Shown here in pieces: positions 53,640 to 62,073 of a DNA stretch of 64,000 nucleotides (positions are counted from its first letter, which is position 1; every line of letters begins with the position of its first letter). The notes beneath the pieces are model-generated. The model did not search any database, was not told the origin of the DNA, and saw only the letters and a list, made by a program, of their open reading frames with translations. The stretch is from the NCBI RefSeq assembly GCF_000447795.1, contig NZ_AUNI01000017.1:62001-126000 (forward strand), written 5' to 3'. A program made the translations under genes and the position numbers. Origin of the DNA: Bacteriovorax sp. Seq25_V (GTDB taxonomy: Bacteria > Bdellovibrionota > Bacteriovoracia > Bacteriovoracales > Bacteriovoracaceae).

Positions 53640-53668
53640 ATATTATCACTAATGGATTTTTGGATCAA
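53640..53668 (-). promoter_or_regulatory. candidate antisense promoter, copy 2
   Basis: On the minus strand, TTGATC (53668-53663) is followed by 17 bp and TAATAT (53645-53640), a good sigma70 match. Its -10 starts 12 bp past the terminator stem, as in copy 1. Confidence 0.6.
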
Positions 53669-53675
53669 ACCTTTT

Positions 53676-53698
53676 AAAAAAGGTTCCAGGAGACTTTT
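53676..53698. repeat. 22-bp element, copy 2
   Basis: AAAAAAGGTTCCAGGAGACTT and the following TT match copy 1 except in the centre and one arm base. It lies just past the stop of psd and 10 bp upstream of the antisense -35. Confidence 0.5.
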
Positions 53699-53699
53699 G

Positions 53700-54599
53700 C
53701 TAAAGCTTCAGGCCAGCTTGAGTTCCAATATGTAGGTATGTTTCCATCCCCTTCTTTGTATTCTCGAGAATGTCAGTAGAAGGTGCCCACTTACCTTTCT
53801 CTCCGATCACAATTACTGTTGAACCACCGAAGAGAAAGTATCCTTTCTCTTGTCCGCGTTTGAAATCTTTGAGGTCAGTTGATTGGACAATACGACCAAC
53901 ACAGATAGCTCCAACTTCTACGTAAGCAAGCTTTCCAAAGTTCTCAGTTTCAAGAATTGTCACTTCACGAATATTGGTTGAAAAGATATCGTTTTTCTTT
54001 TTAAGTGCGATCGGATTAACTGAATGATATTTTCCAGAAACCTTATAGTAGTCGATAACTTTACCGTTATCAGGATAATGAAAACGGTGATAATCAACAG
54101 GACAAAGCCTAGCAAGAAGTAGTGGTCCATCGTTAAAAGTCGAAGTCCACTTTTCGTTTGCAAGTAGCTCCTTTGCATTTAGAAATTTGCCTTTAACTGG
54201 AATTGTATCTTCGTCGCGGATTGAATCGTACCCAAAATATCTAGCCTCACAAAATGCTGGCATTTCGTTTGGTGTCTGAATAAACTCTCTCTTTCCTTCT
54301 CTAAATTGGCGGATAAAAAATTTATTAAAACTTGAATATGGATCACTCTCCGGTCGCCCTTTTTCAGGGATGTAGTCTTCCATTTTAATATCAAAATTTT
54401 TGATAAACTCAGGGATTTTATTCTTACTTGATGAAGAACTTTGCATCATTCCGTAAATAACACTGATTGGAGCCGTTGCGAGTAATGGTGATAAAATCTT
54501 TCCACCAAGGGATTCGTAGAGCCATTTTACTCCACTATCACCGTAAACTTTTTCCGTTTCAACTTGCCCATTTGGGCGGCTAAAATATTGTATTTTCAA
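53700..54599 (-). CDS. psd: phosphatidylserine decarboxylase
   Basis: Psd converts phosphatidylserine to phosphatidylethanolamine at the inner membrane. The 299-residue precursor has CPVDYHRFHYP (catalytic His region, about 165) and the self-cleavage site FLFGGSTVIVI near the C-terminus, where the Ser becomes the pyruvoyl group (GGST replaces the usual LGST). The stop is 2 bp after the second 22-bp element. It converges on the small-gene pair. Confidence 0.9.
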   Translation of the reverse strand: MKIQYFSRPNGQVETEKVYGDSGVKWLYESLGGKILSPLLATAPISVIYGMMQSSSSSKNKIPEFIKNFDIKMEDYIPEKGRPESDPYSSFNKFFIRQFREGKREFIQTPNEMPAFCEARYFGYDSIRDEDTIPVKGKFLNAKELLANEKWTSTFNDGPLLLARLCPVDYHRFHYPDNGKVIDYYKVSGKYHSVNPIALKKKNDIFSTNIREVTILETENFGKLAYVEVGAICVGRIVQSTDLKDFKRGQEKGYFLFGGSTVIVIGEKGKWAPSTDILENTKKGMETYLHIGTQAGLKL

Positions 54600-54630
54600 A
54601 CACTTATCCTTTTAATATTGATACCTTGCA

Positions 54631-54680
54631 AAGTTTTGACAAAAACTTGGCTTGAGCAAAAAATTTATTAGAATTATACA
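54631..54680 (+). promoter_or_regulatory. promoter and possible operator of the HtrA-like gene
   Basis: TTGAGC (54652-54657) and TATACA (54675-54680) are 17 bp apart. Immediately upstream, AAGTTTT-GACA-AAAACTT (54631-54648) is an inverted repeat with 7-bp arms that could bind a regulator. Confidence 0.5.
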
Positions 54681-54715
54681 TATATATAGGAAGCTCAGTC
54701 AAAGAAAGGAGGCTA

Positions 54716-55798
54716 TTGTTGAAAAATCTAAGTCTGGCCACACTATTGGTCGCGCTACTTCAGGTTCAAACCTACGCATTGTTCGAAATTAATGAAAATA
54801 AGGCGCTTCTCGAAAATGAAAAAAACACCATTTCTATTTTCAAGGACAATGTAAAATCTGTTGTTCACATTTCTAATATTAAAAAAGTAAGGCGTGGATT
54901 CTTCATGGATCTCAACCCAATGGAGGTTGTTGAAGGAGAAGGGACTGGATTTATCTGGAATAGCGATGGTTATATTGTAACTAACTTCCACGTAGTTCAA
55001 GGCGGATCAAAGTTTACCGTGAAACTTCACAAAGATCCTAAAGAGTATGAAGCAAAACTTGTCGGAACAGAACCGAGCAAAGACGTTGCTGTTTTAAAAC
55101 TTATTGATGCTCCATCATCACTTACAAATGTTAAACTCGGTGATTCAAAAGAATTACAAGTTGGTCAAAAGGCCGTTGCAATCGGAAATCCGTTTGGGCT
55201 CGACAATACACTCACTCAGGGAATTGTTTCCGCGCTAGGTAGAAGTATTACCGGAATCGGAGGGGTGAAAATTTTTGATATGATCCAAACTGATACATCA
55301 ATCAACCCGGGGAACTCGGGAGGACCACTATTAAATTCGAGTGGAGAAGTTATCGGAATGAACACGATGATTTTCTCGAAATCTGGTTCTAGTGCCGGTG
55401 TTGGTTTTTCAGTTCCAATTAATACAATTAAATCAATCGTTCCACAGTTAATAAAGTATGGAGAAGTTAAGAGAGCAGGACTTGGAATTCGCCCAATAAG
55501 TCGCGAGGAACTTGCTTACTACTACGGAATTAAAGTTGAAAAGGGATTACCAATTGGATTCGTTTTCAAAGATGGTGCAGCAGCTGATGCTGGGCTTCTT
55601 GGAATGACTCAAGACAGGGAGAATATTTATGTCGGAGATGTTATTACTGCCATTGATGGCAAAAGCGTTGATAGTTTTGATGATATATTCAATATTTTAT
55701 TTGAATACAAAATCGGCGACAAGGTTGAAGTTAGCTACATCAGAGATAAGAAAAAGGCGAAAGCGACTGTGAAGCTAGAGGCACTCAAAGCTCGTTAG
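54716..55798 (+). CDS. HtrA/DegQ-like periplasmic serine protease
   Basis: The start is TTG (54716 or the adjacent 54719) after AGGAGG. The 360-residue protein has a signal-like N-terminus (KNLSLATLLVALLQVQTYA). A trypsin-like domain follows, with the triad His in VTNFHVVQGG (about 92), Asp in SKDVAVLK (about 122) and Ser in NPGNSGGPLLN (about 201). There is a single PDZ domain at about 250-355. One PDZ is as in DegS. It is expected in the periplasm, for quality control or signalling. Confidence 0.92.
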   Translation: MLKNLSLATLLVALLQVQTYALFEINENKALLENEKNTISIFKDNVKSVVHISNIKKVRRGFFMDLNPMEVVEGEGTGFIWNSDGYIVTNFHVVQGGSKFTVKLHKDPKEYEAKLVGTEPSKDVAVLKLIDAPSSLTNVKLGDSKELQVGQKAVAIGNPFGLDNTLTQGIVSALGRSITGIGGVKIFDMIQTDTSINPGNSGGPLLNSSGEVIGMNTMIFSKSGSSAGVGFSVPINTIKSIVPQLIKYGEVKRAGLGIRPISREELAYYYGIKVEKGLPIGFVFKDGAAADAGLLGMTQDRENIYVGDVITAIDGKSVDSFDDIFNILFEYKIGDKVEVSYIRDKKKAKATVKLEALKAR

Positions 55799-56730
55799 GC
55801 CTTAGTTTTTAAAACTTGATACAGTAGCAGTGGAGCGCCCACTGTTGCTGTAATCGCTCCAATTGGTAGCTGAATTTCCCCAAAGAGATTTCGAGACAAA
55901 AAATCACATCCCACTAAGAAAATTGCTCCTAATAAAATATTATGTACCTGATACTTTGAAATATCTGCACCAAACATCCTCTTCGTAAAGTGTGGAATGA
56001 TGAGGCCTACAAAACCTATTGGTCCACAGATCCAAACAACAGTGCATACAGCAATGGAGCAAATTAGAATATAATATTTAAAGACAAAGTTTGTATCGAC
56101 GCCACGAGAGTGAGCAAAGATATCACCGATAGATAAAAGGGTTAATTGTTTTCTTTTTAAGGCCATCAGAATAAAAGCGAGACCTAGAATTGGTAGTAAA
56201 AAATAAATATCGCCCATTCCAACAACATTGAGGCTTCCCATCATCCACCGAATAAGTTTTGAGACGCTCTCATTACCAAGAAGAGATTGGATGAGGATAA
56301 TGGTACTTGAAGAAAAAATTCCAATGCAAACACCAAACATCAATATTTGACTTCGGTAATTTCCTTTTTTTATTTTTAATAAGACAAAGAATAAAGGAAT
56401 CAGAAGTAAACAGAAAATTAATACTCTATTCGTAGTATATCCAAGTTCAAATAGAAGTTCAGAAAGTGCTAGCGCAACAGCTGCGACCGAGGAAACACCC
56501 AGAGTATAAGGAGTGGCCAAACTATTTCGAAAAAGTATTTGAAAGGTCCAGCCGATATTGGCTAGAGTTGCGCCAATGAGGATTGAAAGCAGGATACGAG
56601 GAATACGCAAGCTTTGTACAATCATTGTTTCAATATCATTTAAGTGCCATGGATTTAATAGTGCACCATCTCCAAACAGAATTGAAAATACCGAAATTAA
56701 AATTAGAATTAATAACAAAGTTATTTTCAT
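55795..56730 (-). CDS. FecCD/BtuC-family ABC permease
   Basis: The 311-residue permease has about eight or nine spans. SLRIPRILLSILIGATLANIG at the N-terminus and GPIGFVGLIIPHFTKRMFG near 230 are family signatures of the B12/iron-chelate importers. It overlaps the ATPase gene by 4 bp. Substrate may be cobalamin, heme or a siderophore. Confidence 0.9.
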   Translation of the reverse strand: MKITLLLILILISVFSILFGDGALLNPWHLNDIETMIVQSLRIPRILLSILIGATLANIGWTFQILFRNSLATPYTLGVSSVAAVALALSELLFELGYTTNRVLIFCLLLIPLFFVLLKIKKGNYRSQILMFGVCIGIFSSSTIILIQSLLGNESVSKLIRWMMGSLNVVGMGDIYFLLPILGLAFILMALKRKQLTLLSIGDIFAHSRGVDTNFVFKYYILICSIAVCTVVWICGPIGFVGLIIPHFTKRMFGADISKYQVHNILLGAIFLVGCDFLSRNLFGEIQLPIGAITATVGAPLLLYQVLKTKA

Positions 56731-57446
56731 TTGATAAATACCCCATCTTCATTGCAGAAGTATTTAAACTCACGCTCAAAGATTTTATCTAAGTACCCCT
56801 CGCTTAGTAATTTGGATACTTCATCATTAAAGATGACCTCTCCATTTTTTAGACCAATTATTGAGCCTGCAATATTTGAGATAAAATTAATATTATGTGA
56901 AATGACAATTACAAGATGATTTTTAGAAAACAAAACAATTGCCTTTTCAAGCATATCTATATGAAGAGGATCAAGAAAATTCGTCGGCTCATCAAGTATT
57001 ATCGCTGCACTTTCCTGATAAAAAGAGGCCGCAAGATTTATTCTCTGCCTCTCTCCCCCACTTAATGTTGAAATTTTTTGCTTCTTAATTTTTTCAATAT
57101 CAAATATTTCATAAATTTTGGAAAGAAGATCGCTATTTTCTGATCCATCAACTCGAGCGTATTCAATAACTTCCCCTGCAGATAAATCAATATCAGAAGT
57201 CATTTCCCCACAGTAACTCACAAGTGAAGCACGTTCGAATCCAGATATATCTCGTAATGACTTATCATTGATAAGAATCTCACCACTAAAGTCGAGAAGA
57301 TTGCACATTGCTTTTGCAAGAGTCGATTTGCCAGCACCATTTTGTCCGATAATGCCCACGACTCCAGTATCCCCAAATGAGATGCCGGTCTCATGCAAGA
57401 TAACTTTGTCTAATACTGAAAAGGAGAGGTCTTTTGCAACAATCAT
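56727..57446 (-). CDS. ABC transporter ATP-binding protein (BtuD/FhuC-type)
   Basis: This 239-residue ATPase has the Walker A site GQNGAGKST, the signature LSGGERQRINLA, Walker B AIILDEPTNFLDP and the switch His (VIVISHNINF). It is coupled to the permease (4-bp overlap) and to the binding-protein gene upstream (also 4 bp). Confidence 0.93.
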   Translation of the reverse strand: MIVAKDLSFSVLDKVILHETGISFGDTGVVGIIGQNGAGKSTLAKAMCNLLDFSGEILINDKSLRDISGFERASLVSYCGEMTSDIDLSAGEVIEYARVDGSENSDLLSKIYEIFDIEKIKKQKISTLSGGERQRINLAASFYQESAAIILDEPTNFLDPLHIDMLEKAIVLFSKNHLVIVISHNINFISNIAGSIIGLKNGEVIFNDEVSKLLSEGYLDKIFEREFKYFCNEDGVFIK

Positions 57447-58228
57447 CTTATCACTCTTAAAAGCTCTGCGAAGAGCTTGTTTAATCTTGGTCCTGTCACA
57501 ACAGCAAAGTCTTTGAATATAAATCTAATTTTTGAAGCGAATATTGATTTCGCCCAAGCTCTGCGCGCCTCATTATTTTCGCGTGCACCAACTCTTATAA
57601 TATAATCAAATTTAAGCTTTAATAGTTGTTCAAGATTTAATTCAGGGTAGAGTGAGAATCCTGATGATAAGGCGTTAGTCGCGCCTAACTTTAAAAGTAA
57701 ATCATCATAGATTGTCGTAGCTCCGGCGGCTCGAACGGAGACGATATTTCCTGACTTAATTTCCTCAGAGATAATAACGAGAATTCGTTTATCATTTTTC
57801 TTGTGCTGAACAAATGACCTTTCAAAGTCAGAAATCTTTTCTTCTTTGTGCGCGTTGAATTTCTTATTAAGCTCCTTAAGGCTTGTGATGATATCATCAA
57901 GTCTTTCGTAGCCAACCAAAATATGGTCTAGGCCTAATCTCTTGATGTTGTCCAAAGATCTTGAATCTTTTGTTGTTGGAAGAAGTACAAGATTAGCTTT
58001 TAGTTCAACAATCTTTTCAAGATCGAGCATAATTGCGGAGCCGATTTTTGGAAGTTTTTTTGCTTCTTCTGGATAGAGGCAGTATGGACTTACTCCGACG
58101 AGGGATTTTTCCATATCTAAAAAATAAACCATCTCAGTGAGAGATGGCATTGTAGTAATTATTCGTAAGTCTTTTGAAAGTGTAGAAGTACAAAGAAAGA
58201 GGGAGAGAAGTAGAAAAATATTTTTCAT
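57443..58228 (-). CDS. periplasmic binding protein of a BtuF/FecB-type importer
   Basis: The 261-residue protein has a signal peptide (KNIFLLLSLFLCTSTLS). It has the BtuF-type opening (RIITTMPSLTEMVYFLDMEK, then LVGVSPYCLYPEEAKKLPKIG). The two-lobe fold ends FAELLRVIR. It is the first gene of the three-gene importer. The ligand is not certain; B12 is a reasonable guess given MetH in the same window. Confidence 0.85.
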   Translation of the reverse strand: MKNIFLLLSLFLCTSTLSKDLRIITTMPSLTEMVYFLDMEKSLVGVSPYCLYPEEAKKLPKIGSAIMLDLEKIVELKANLVLLPTTKDSRSLDNIKRLGLDHILVGYERLDDIITSLKELNKKFNAHKEEKISDFERSFVQHKKNDKRILVIISEEIKSGNIVSVRAAGATTIYDDLLLKLGATNALSSGFSLYPELNLEQLLKLKFDYIIRVGARENNEARRAWAKSIFASKIRFIFKDFAVVTGPRLNKLFAELLRVIR

Positions 58229-58243
58229 TCGTCCCTCTTTTGA

Positions 58244-59263
58244 TTATTGCATTTTTGGGTCTAGAGCGTCTCTTACACCATCACCAACAAGTACAAATAA
58301 GAATAGACTTGAAAATAGTGCTGCCGATGGGAAAGTTGCTAACCACCATGCGATTGTAAAGTTCTTATGTGCTTGGGCCAGGAGCTCTCCCCATGAAGGA
58401 GTCGGAACTTCCAGACCAAAACCAAGGTAATCAAGACCGGCGAGACCAGAAATTCCCGCTGCAATCGTGAATGGAGCAAAAGTAATAATTGGACCAAGTG
58501 AGTTTGGAAGAATGTGCTTAAAGATGATTCTCGAAGTACTCGCACCCATTCCACGTGCTGCTTCAACAAATTCGAGGTTTCTATTTTTTAAGAACTCTCC
58601 ACGTGCGTAGTAACTCACTCCCATCCATCCAAAGATAGATGAAATTAGTACGAGTAGGAAGAGACTCGGTTTGAAAATCGAGATCATCGTAAGTAGTAGG
58701 AGGAATACCGGTACCGTGTTAAAAATTTCAACAACTCTCTGGCCAAAGAAATCTACTTTCCCACCAAAGTAACCCATAAGACCACCAAGAAGAACCCCAA
58801 CAATTGTTGAGATTATCCAAACAAGGATCGCGTATGCGATTGAGTATTTATATCCATAAAGGAGACGAGTAAAGACGTCGCGTCCACGGTCATCTGTACC
58901 AAACCAGTTTGATGATGTTGGCTTTGATGGGTAAGACTCTACTTCCTCGTTACTCTCATATGGATTCCATTTTACGATAGGCCAAATCACAAGAGAATCT
59001 TCCGCAAGGGCCATCTTTCTGTAATCCACATAAAAGCTATCAGCAATACCAAAATCTTTAGGATGATAGTCTACGAAAGCTGGAAAGTATGACTTTCCAT
59101 TGTGACTCATATAAAGAGGTTTGCTATTTGCAATTAAAGGAGCTGCAAAAGTTAAAATAAAAGAAACAACTAAAAGAATAGATGCGATTACCGCAGTTTT
59201 TCTTTTCTTAAAGCGTCTCCATCTTTTTAGCGTTAATTCATTTTCAATATATTTTTCTATCAT
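58244..59263 (-). CDS. peptide ABC transporter permease OppC-type
   Basis: The 339-residue permease has a short N-terminal cytoplasmic tail. The typical large periplasmic segment lies between the first and second spans (NSKPLYMSHNGKSYFPAF region). GRDVFTRLLYGYKYSIAYA is the OppC family signature and EAARGMGASTSRIIFKHILP is the coupling helix. It overlaps the OppB gene by 4 bp. YejE-like members have a similar insert. Confidence 0.9.
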   Translation of the reverse strand: MIEKYIENELTLKRWRRFKKRKTAVIASILLVVSFILTFAAPLIANSKPLYMSHNGKSYFPAFVDYHPKDFGIADSFYVDYRKMALAEDSLVIWPIVKWNPYESNEEVESYPSKPTSSNWFGTDDRGRDVFTRLLYGYKYSIAYAILVWIISTIVGVLLGGLMGYFGGKVDFFGQRVVEIFNTVPVFLLLLTMISIFKPSLFLLVLISSIFGWMGVSYYARGEFLKNRNLEFVEAARGMGASTSRIIFKHILPNSLGPIITFAPFTIAAGISGLAGLDYLGFGLEVPTPSWGELLAQAHKNFTIAWWLATFPSAALFSSLFLFVLVGDGVRDALDPKMQ

Positions 59264-60294
59264 TCGAAATCTATCCTTGGATCAACAACTACATACAAAA
59301 TATCACTGATTAAGTTACCTACGAACATCAGAACTGTTTGGATGAAGAATAATCCCATAATTACGTTATAATCTCTTTCTAATAGTGACTGGTAACCAAG
59401 AAGTCCAAGACCATCAAGGTTAAAGATTCTCTCAATGAAAAGAGAACCAGCGAAGAACATTGAAAGGAAGTGACCAAAACCAGTAACGATTGGAACAAGG
59501 GCATTTCTTAGACAGTGTTTCATATAAACCATCTTATCCGAGAGACCTTTTGCTTTTGCCGTTCTAATATAATCTTGGCTAATTACTTCAAGCATCGAGT
59601 TCTTCATTAGAAGAGTTAAAACTGTGAACTGCCCTACCATATAAGCGACTAGTGGAAGGAAGAAGTGCCACACTCTATCCCCCATCTGGGCCCAGAAAGA
59701 AAGTTCATCATAATTATCGGAGTAGAGGTCACCAATAGGAAACCAGTCTACGAATGTTCCACCTGCAAAGTATACAAGTAGTAAAATACCAAGCATAAAG
59801 CCAGGGATTGAATATAGAGCTGACAGTAGGAAACTACTTGTCACATCAAATTTTGATCCATGCTTGATGGCCTTGAGGACACCAAGCGGAATACAAATTA
59901 GGTAAGAGAAGAAAAATGAAATTACACCGAATTGGATTGATACAGGTAACTTTCCTTTTACAACATCAAGAACAGGTTCTTCATATGTAAAACTCTCTCC
60001 GAAATCAAGTCTTGATAGATTAGATAACCAGATCCAGTACCTTTCATAAAGTGGCTTATCAAAACCGTATTGTTTCTTTAAAGCTTCAATAACTTCTTCT
60101 GAAACAGCACTATCCTTATGAGAGCCTCCAGCAATATCAGCACCAGCATCACCCATTCCACCAAATCTCATTTGTTGGATTTTCTGTTCAATTGGCGAGC
60201 CTGGAGCGAGGTTAATCATCCCAAACATTAAAATTGTGACCCCAAAAAATGTTGGGATCATAATCAAAAATCTTCTAATAATATAATTTAACAA
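59260..60294 (-). CDS. peptide ABC transporter permease OppB-type
   Basis: The 344-residue permease opens LNYIIRRFLIMIPTFFGVTI, the family's N-terminus. MINLAPGSPIEQKI and the coupling loop DYIRTAKAKGLSDKMVYMKH follow. Size and an insert of about 20 residues near position 55 are like YejB. It lies between the binding-protein gene and OppC; no ATPase gene follows, so that component must be elsewhere. Confidence 0.9.
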   Translation of the reverse strand: MLNYIIRRFLIMIPTFFGVTILMFGMINLAPGSPIEQKIQQMRFGGMGDAGADIAGGSHKDSAVSEEVIEALKKQYGFDKPLYERYWIWLSNLSRLDFGESFTYEEPVLDVVKGKLPVSIQFGVISFFFSYLICIPLGVLKAIKHGSKFDVTSSFLLSALYSIPGFMLGILLLVYFAGGTFVDWFPIGDLYSDNYDELSFWAQMGDRVWHFFLPLVAYMVGQFTVLTLLMKNSMLEVISQDYIRTAKAKGLSDKMVYMKHCLRNALVPIVTGFGHFLSMFFAGSLFIERIFNLDGLGLLGYQSLLERDYNVIMGLFFIQTVLMFVGNLISDILYVVVDPRIDFE

Positions 60295-60322
60295 CTTCTT
60301 CTCCTAAACTTCTAAGTAATGC

Positions 60323-61954
60323 TTACTTAGAAATCCACCAGTAACCTAAACCTACTTCATAAGTAAAAGTATCTTTAACTTTTTGCATTCTTGATGTGTA
60401 ACCATAGAAAGTATATCTATCATTGAATAAGAATACGTATGGATAATCCTCTGCGATTTCTTTGTATACTTTACTTAGAATTACTTTTCTCTTTTCTTTA
60501 TCAAGTTCAAAACGTGCTTCATCAATTAGCTTATCTACTGTTGGGTTTTTATAACCGATGAAGTTTGAACCTTGGTTATCAGCAGATGAAGAGTGCCAAA
60601 TTTGTTTTGGGTCCCAATCAACAGATCCACCTGACCATGCAAGTCTTACTGCTTGGAAATTTCTTTCATCAAGGGCCTTGATGAATGAGTTCCACTCGAT
60701 AACTTTAATTTTTACATCAACACCAGCTTTCTTAGCATCTTCTTTAAATACCGTTAGGTATTTTACGAAGTCCTGAGATGGCTCAAGGATTGTAAATGAA
60801 AGTGGAGTTTTCTTTCCATCAATTACTTTATCTAGAATTAAGTCACCGTCAGTGTCCTTCCATCCTTCTTTTCTAAGAATTTCAAGTGCAGCTTTTGGAT
60901 CAAACATAACTGGCTTAACTGTTTTATTAGCATATTCAGACTGAAGATAAGTTGGACCTGTTGCAGGAACAGAGTAACCATATCTAAACTTATCAATCAT
61001 TTCTTGTCTGTTTACTAGGTGGTAAAGAGCCTTTCTTACGTTCTTTGATTTAAAGATTGGATCTTGTAAGTTCCAACCGATGAATCCGTAACCTTTTGGA
61101 GACTTGTTTTCTGTTTTAACTTTTAAAACATCTTTCCCCCAAGCTTTTCCACTTGTTTTCTTTTCATACTCTTCAGCTGTTAAAGCGTTGAAGTCAAGGT
61201 CACCTTTTTCAAGTCTTTGGATTGCAATTGTAGAATCCTTGATGAATCTTAAGTAAACCTTCGCGAAGTTGTTTTCACCTTTTTTAGATTCAACTTTTTT
61301 ACCCCACCAGTCTTTGTTAGCAACAAGAGTAATTCCCTTACCTCTTTTGAAGTCCTCAAATACATATGGACCTGTACCGATAAGAGTTTTATTAAGTTTC
61401 TTCTCTTGAGCTTCTGATGGATTTTCATAGATATGCTTTGGTACAACTGTTAAACCAGCGGCAACATCAAAGTTTCCGAAGTACTTATTCTTTACGTAGA
61501 AACGAACAGTGTTCTTATCAAGAATTTCTACTTTCTCAATATTTTCATAATATGGTTTTGAGTGAGCCGTGTGGTACTTGTCTTCTGGGTGCATAATTGC
61601 ATCAAAAGAGAACTTAACGTCTTCAACTGTTAATGGTTTACCATCATGCCACTTTACGCCTTCTCTAATTTTAAAATCAAATTGAAGACCATCTTTAGAT
61701 ACTGTCCAAGAAGTAGCAAGAGCTGGCTCCCAGTTATAAGTGTCAGAGTTACGTGTCCCAAGTGACTCAAGAACATAGTTCTGTACACTAGAAGCATAAG
61801 CATCTGATGATGATAGTGGGTTAAGTGTTGTTGGCGTACTTCCTAAGTTGTAATAAAAAGTTCCACCTTGCTTAGCATTTGGATTTCCTACAGCGTAAGT
61901 AAAAGTCGCCGCAGAAACACTCATTAATAGAAAAAGAGTTTTCATCATTTTCAT
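60323..61954 (-). CDS. extracellular solute-binding protein, OppA/YejA type
   Basis: The ATG at 61954 has AAGGAAG 5 bases upstream and opens a signal peptide (MMKTLFLLMSVSAATFTYA). The longer frame would start 25 codons earlier without a good signal. The 543-residue product has the SBP_bac_5 pattern: EGVKWHDGKPLTVEDVKFS (about 98), GTGPYVFEDFKRG and FIGWNLQDPIFKSKNVRKAL. It binds peptides or opines for the OppBC pair. The combination resembles YejABE, which imports microcin-type peptides, but this is tentative. Confidence 0.9.
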   Translation of the reverse strand: MKMMKTLFLLMSVSAATFTYAVGNPNAKQGGTFYYNLGSTPTTLNPLSSSDAYASSVQNYVLESLGTRNSDTYNWEPALATSWTVSKDGLQFDFKIREGVKWHDGKPLTVEDVKFSFDAIMHPEDKYHTAHSKPYYENIEKVEILDKNTVRFYVKNKYFGNFDVAAGLTVVPKHIYENPSEAQEKKLNKTLIGTGPYVFEDFKRGKGITLVANKDWWGKKVESKKGENNFAKVYLRFIKDSTIAIQRLEKGDLDFNALTAEEYEKKTSGKAWGKDVLKVKTENKSPKGYGFIGWNLQDPIFKSKNVRKALYHLVNRQEMIDKFRYGYSVPATGPTYLQSEYANKTVKPVMFDPKAALEILRKEGWKDTDGDLILDKVIDGKKTPLSFTILEPSQDFVKYLTVFKEDAKKAGVDVKIKVIEWNSFIKALDERNFQAVRLAWSGGSVDWDPKQIWHSSSADNQGSNFIGYKNPTVDKLIDEARFELDKEKRKVILSKVYKEIAEDYPYVFLFNDRYTFYGYTSRMQKVKDTFTYEVGLGYWWISK

Positions 61955-62073
61955 CGGTTCTTCCTTGTTTTGAATGTGAACACCTAAGTACTCTAACATA
62001 TAAAAAATAACACAATAATACCAGAGCAAGACTGTACTTGTATTTCACTCTTTTGACTAGTAGCAAGATGACA

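Noticed and set aside
53040-53640. Two near-identical 200-bp units considered as a CRISPR-like or insertion-sequence remnant
   Set aside because: There are only two copies, no regular spacer, no transposase and no terminal repeats. Each unit has a conserved reading frame with leader and terminator, which fits a duplicated gene better.
59260-61954. Opp genes considered as a complete transporter
   Set aside because: Only the binding protein and two permeases are here; no ATPase gene is adjacent, so completeness cannot be claimed.
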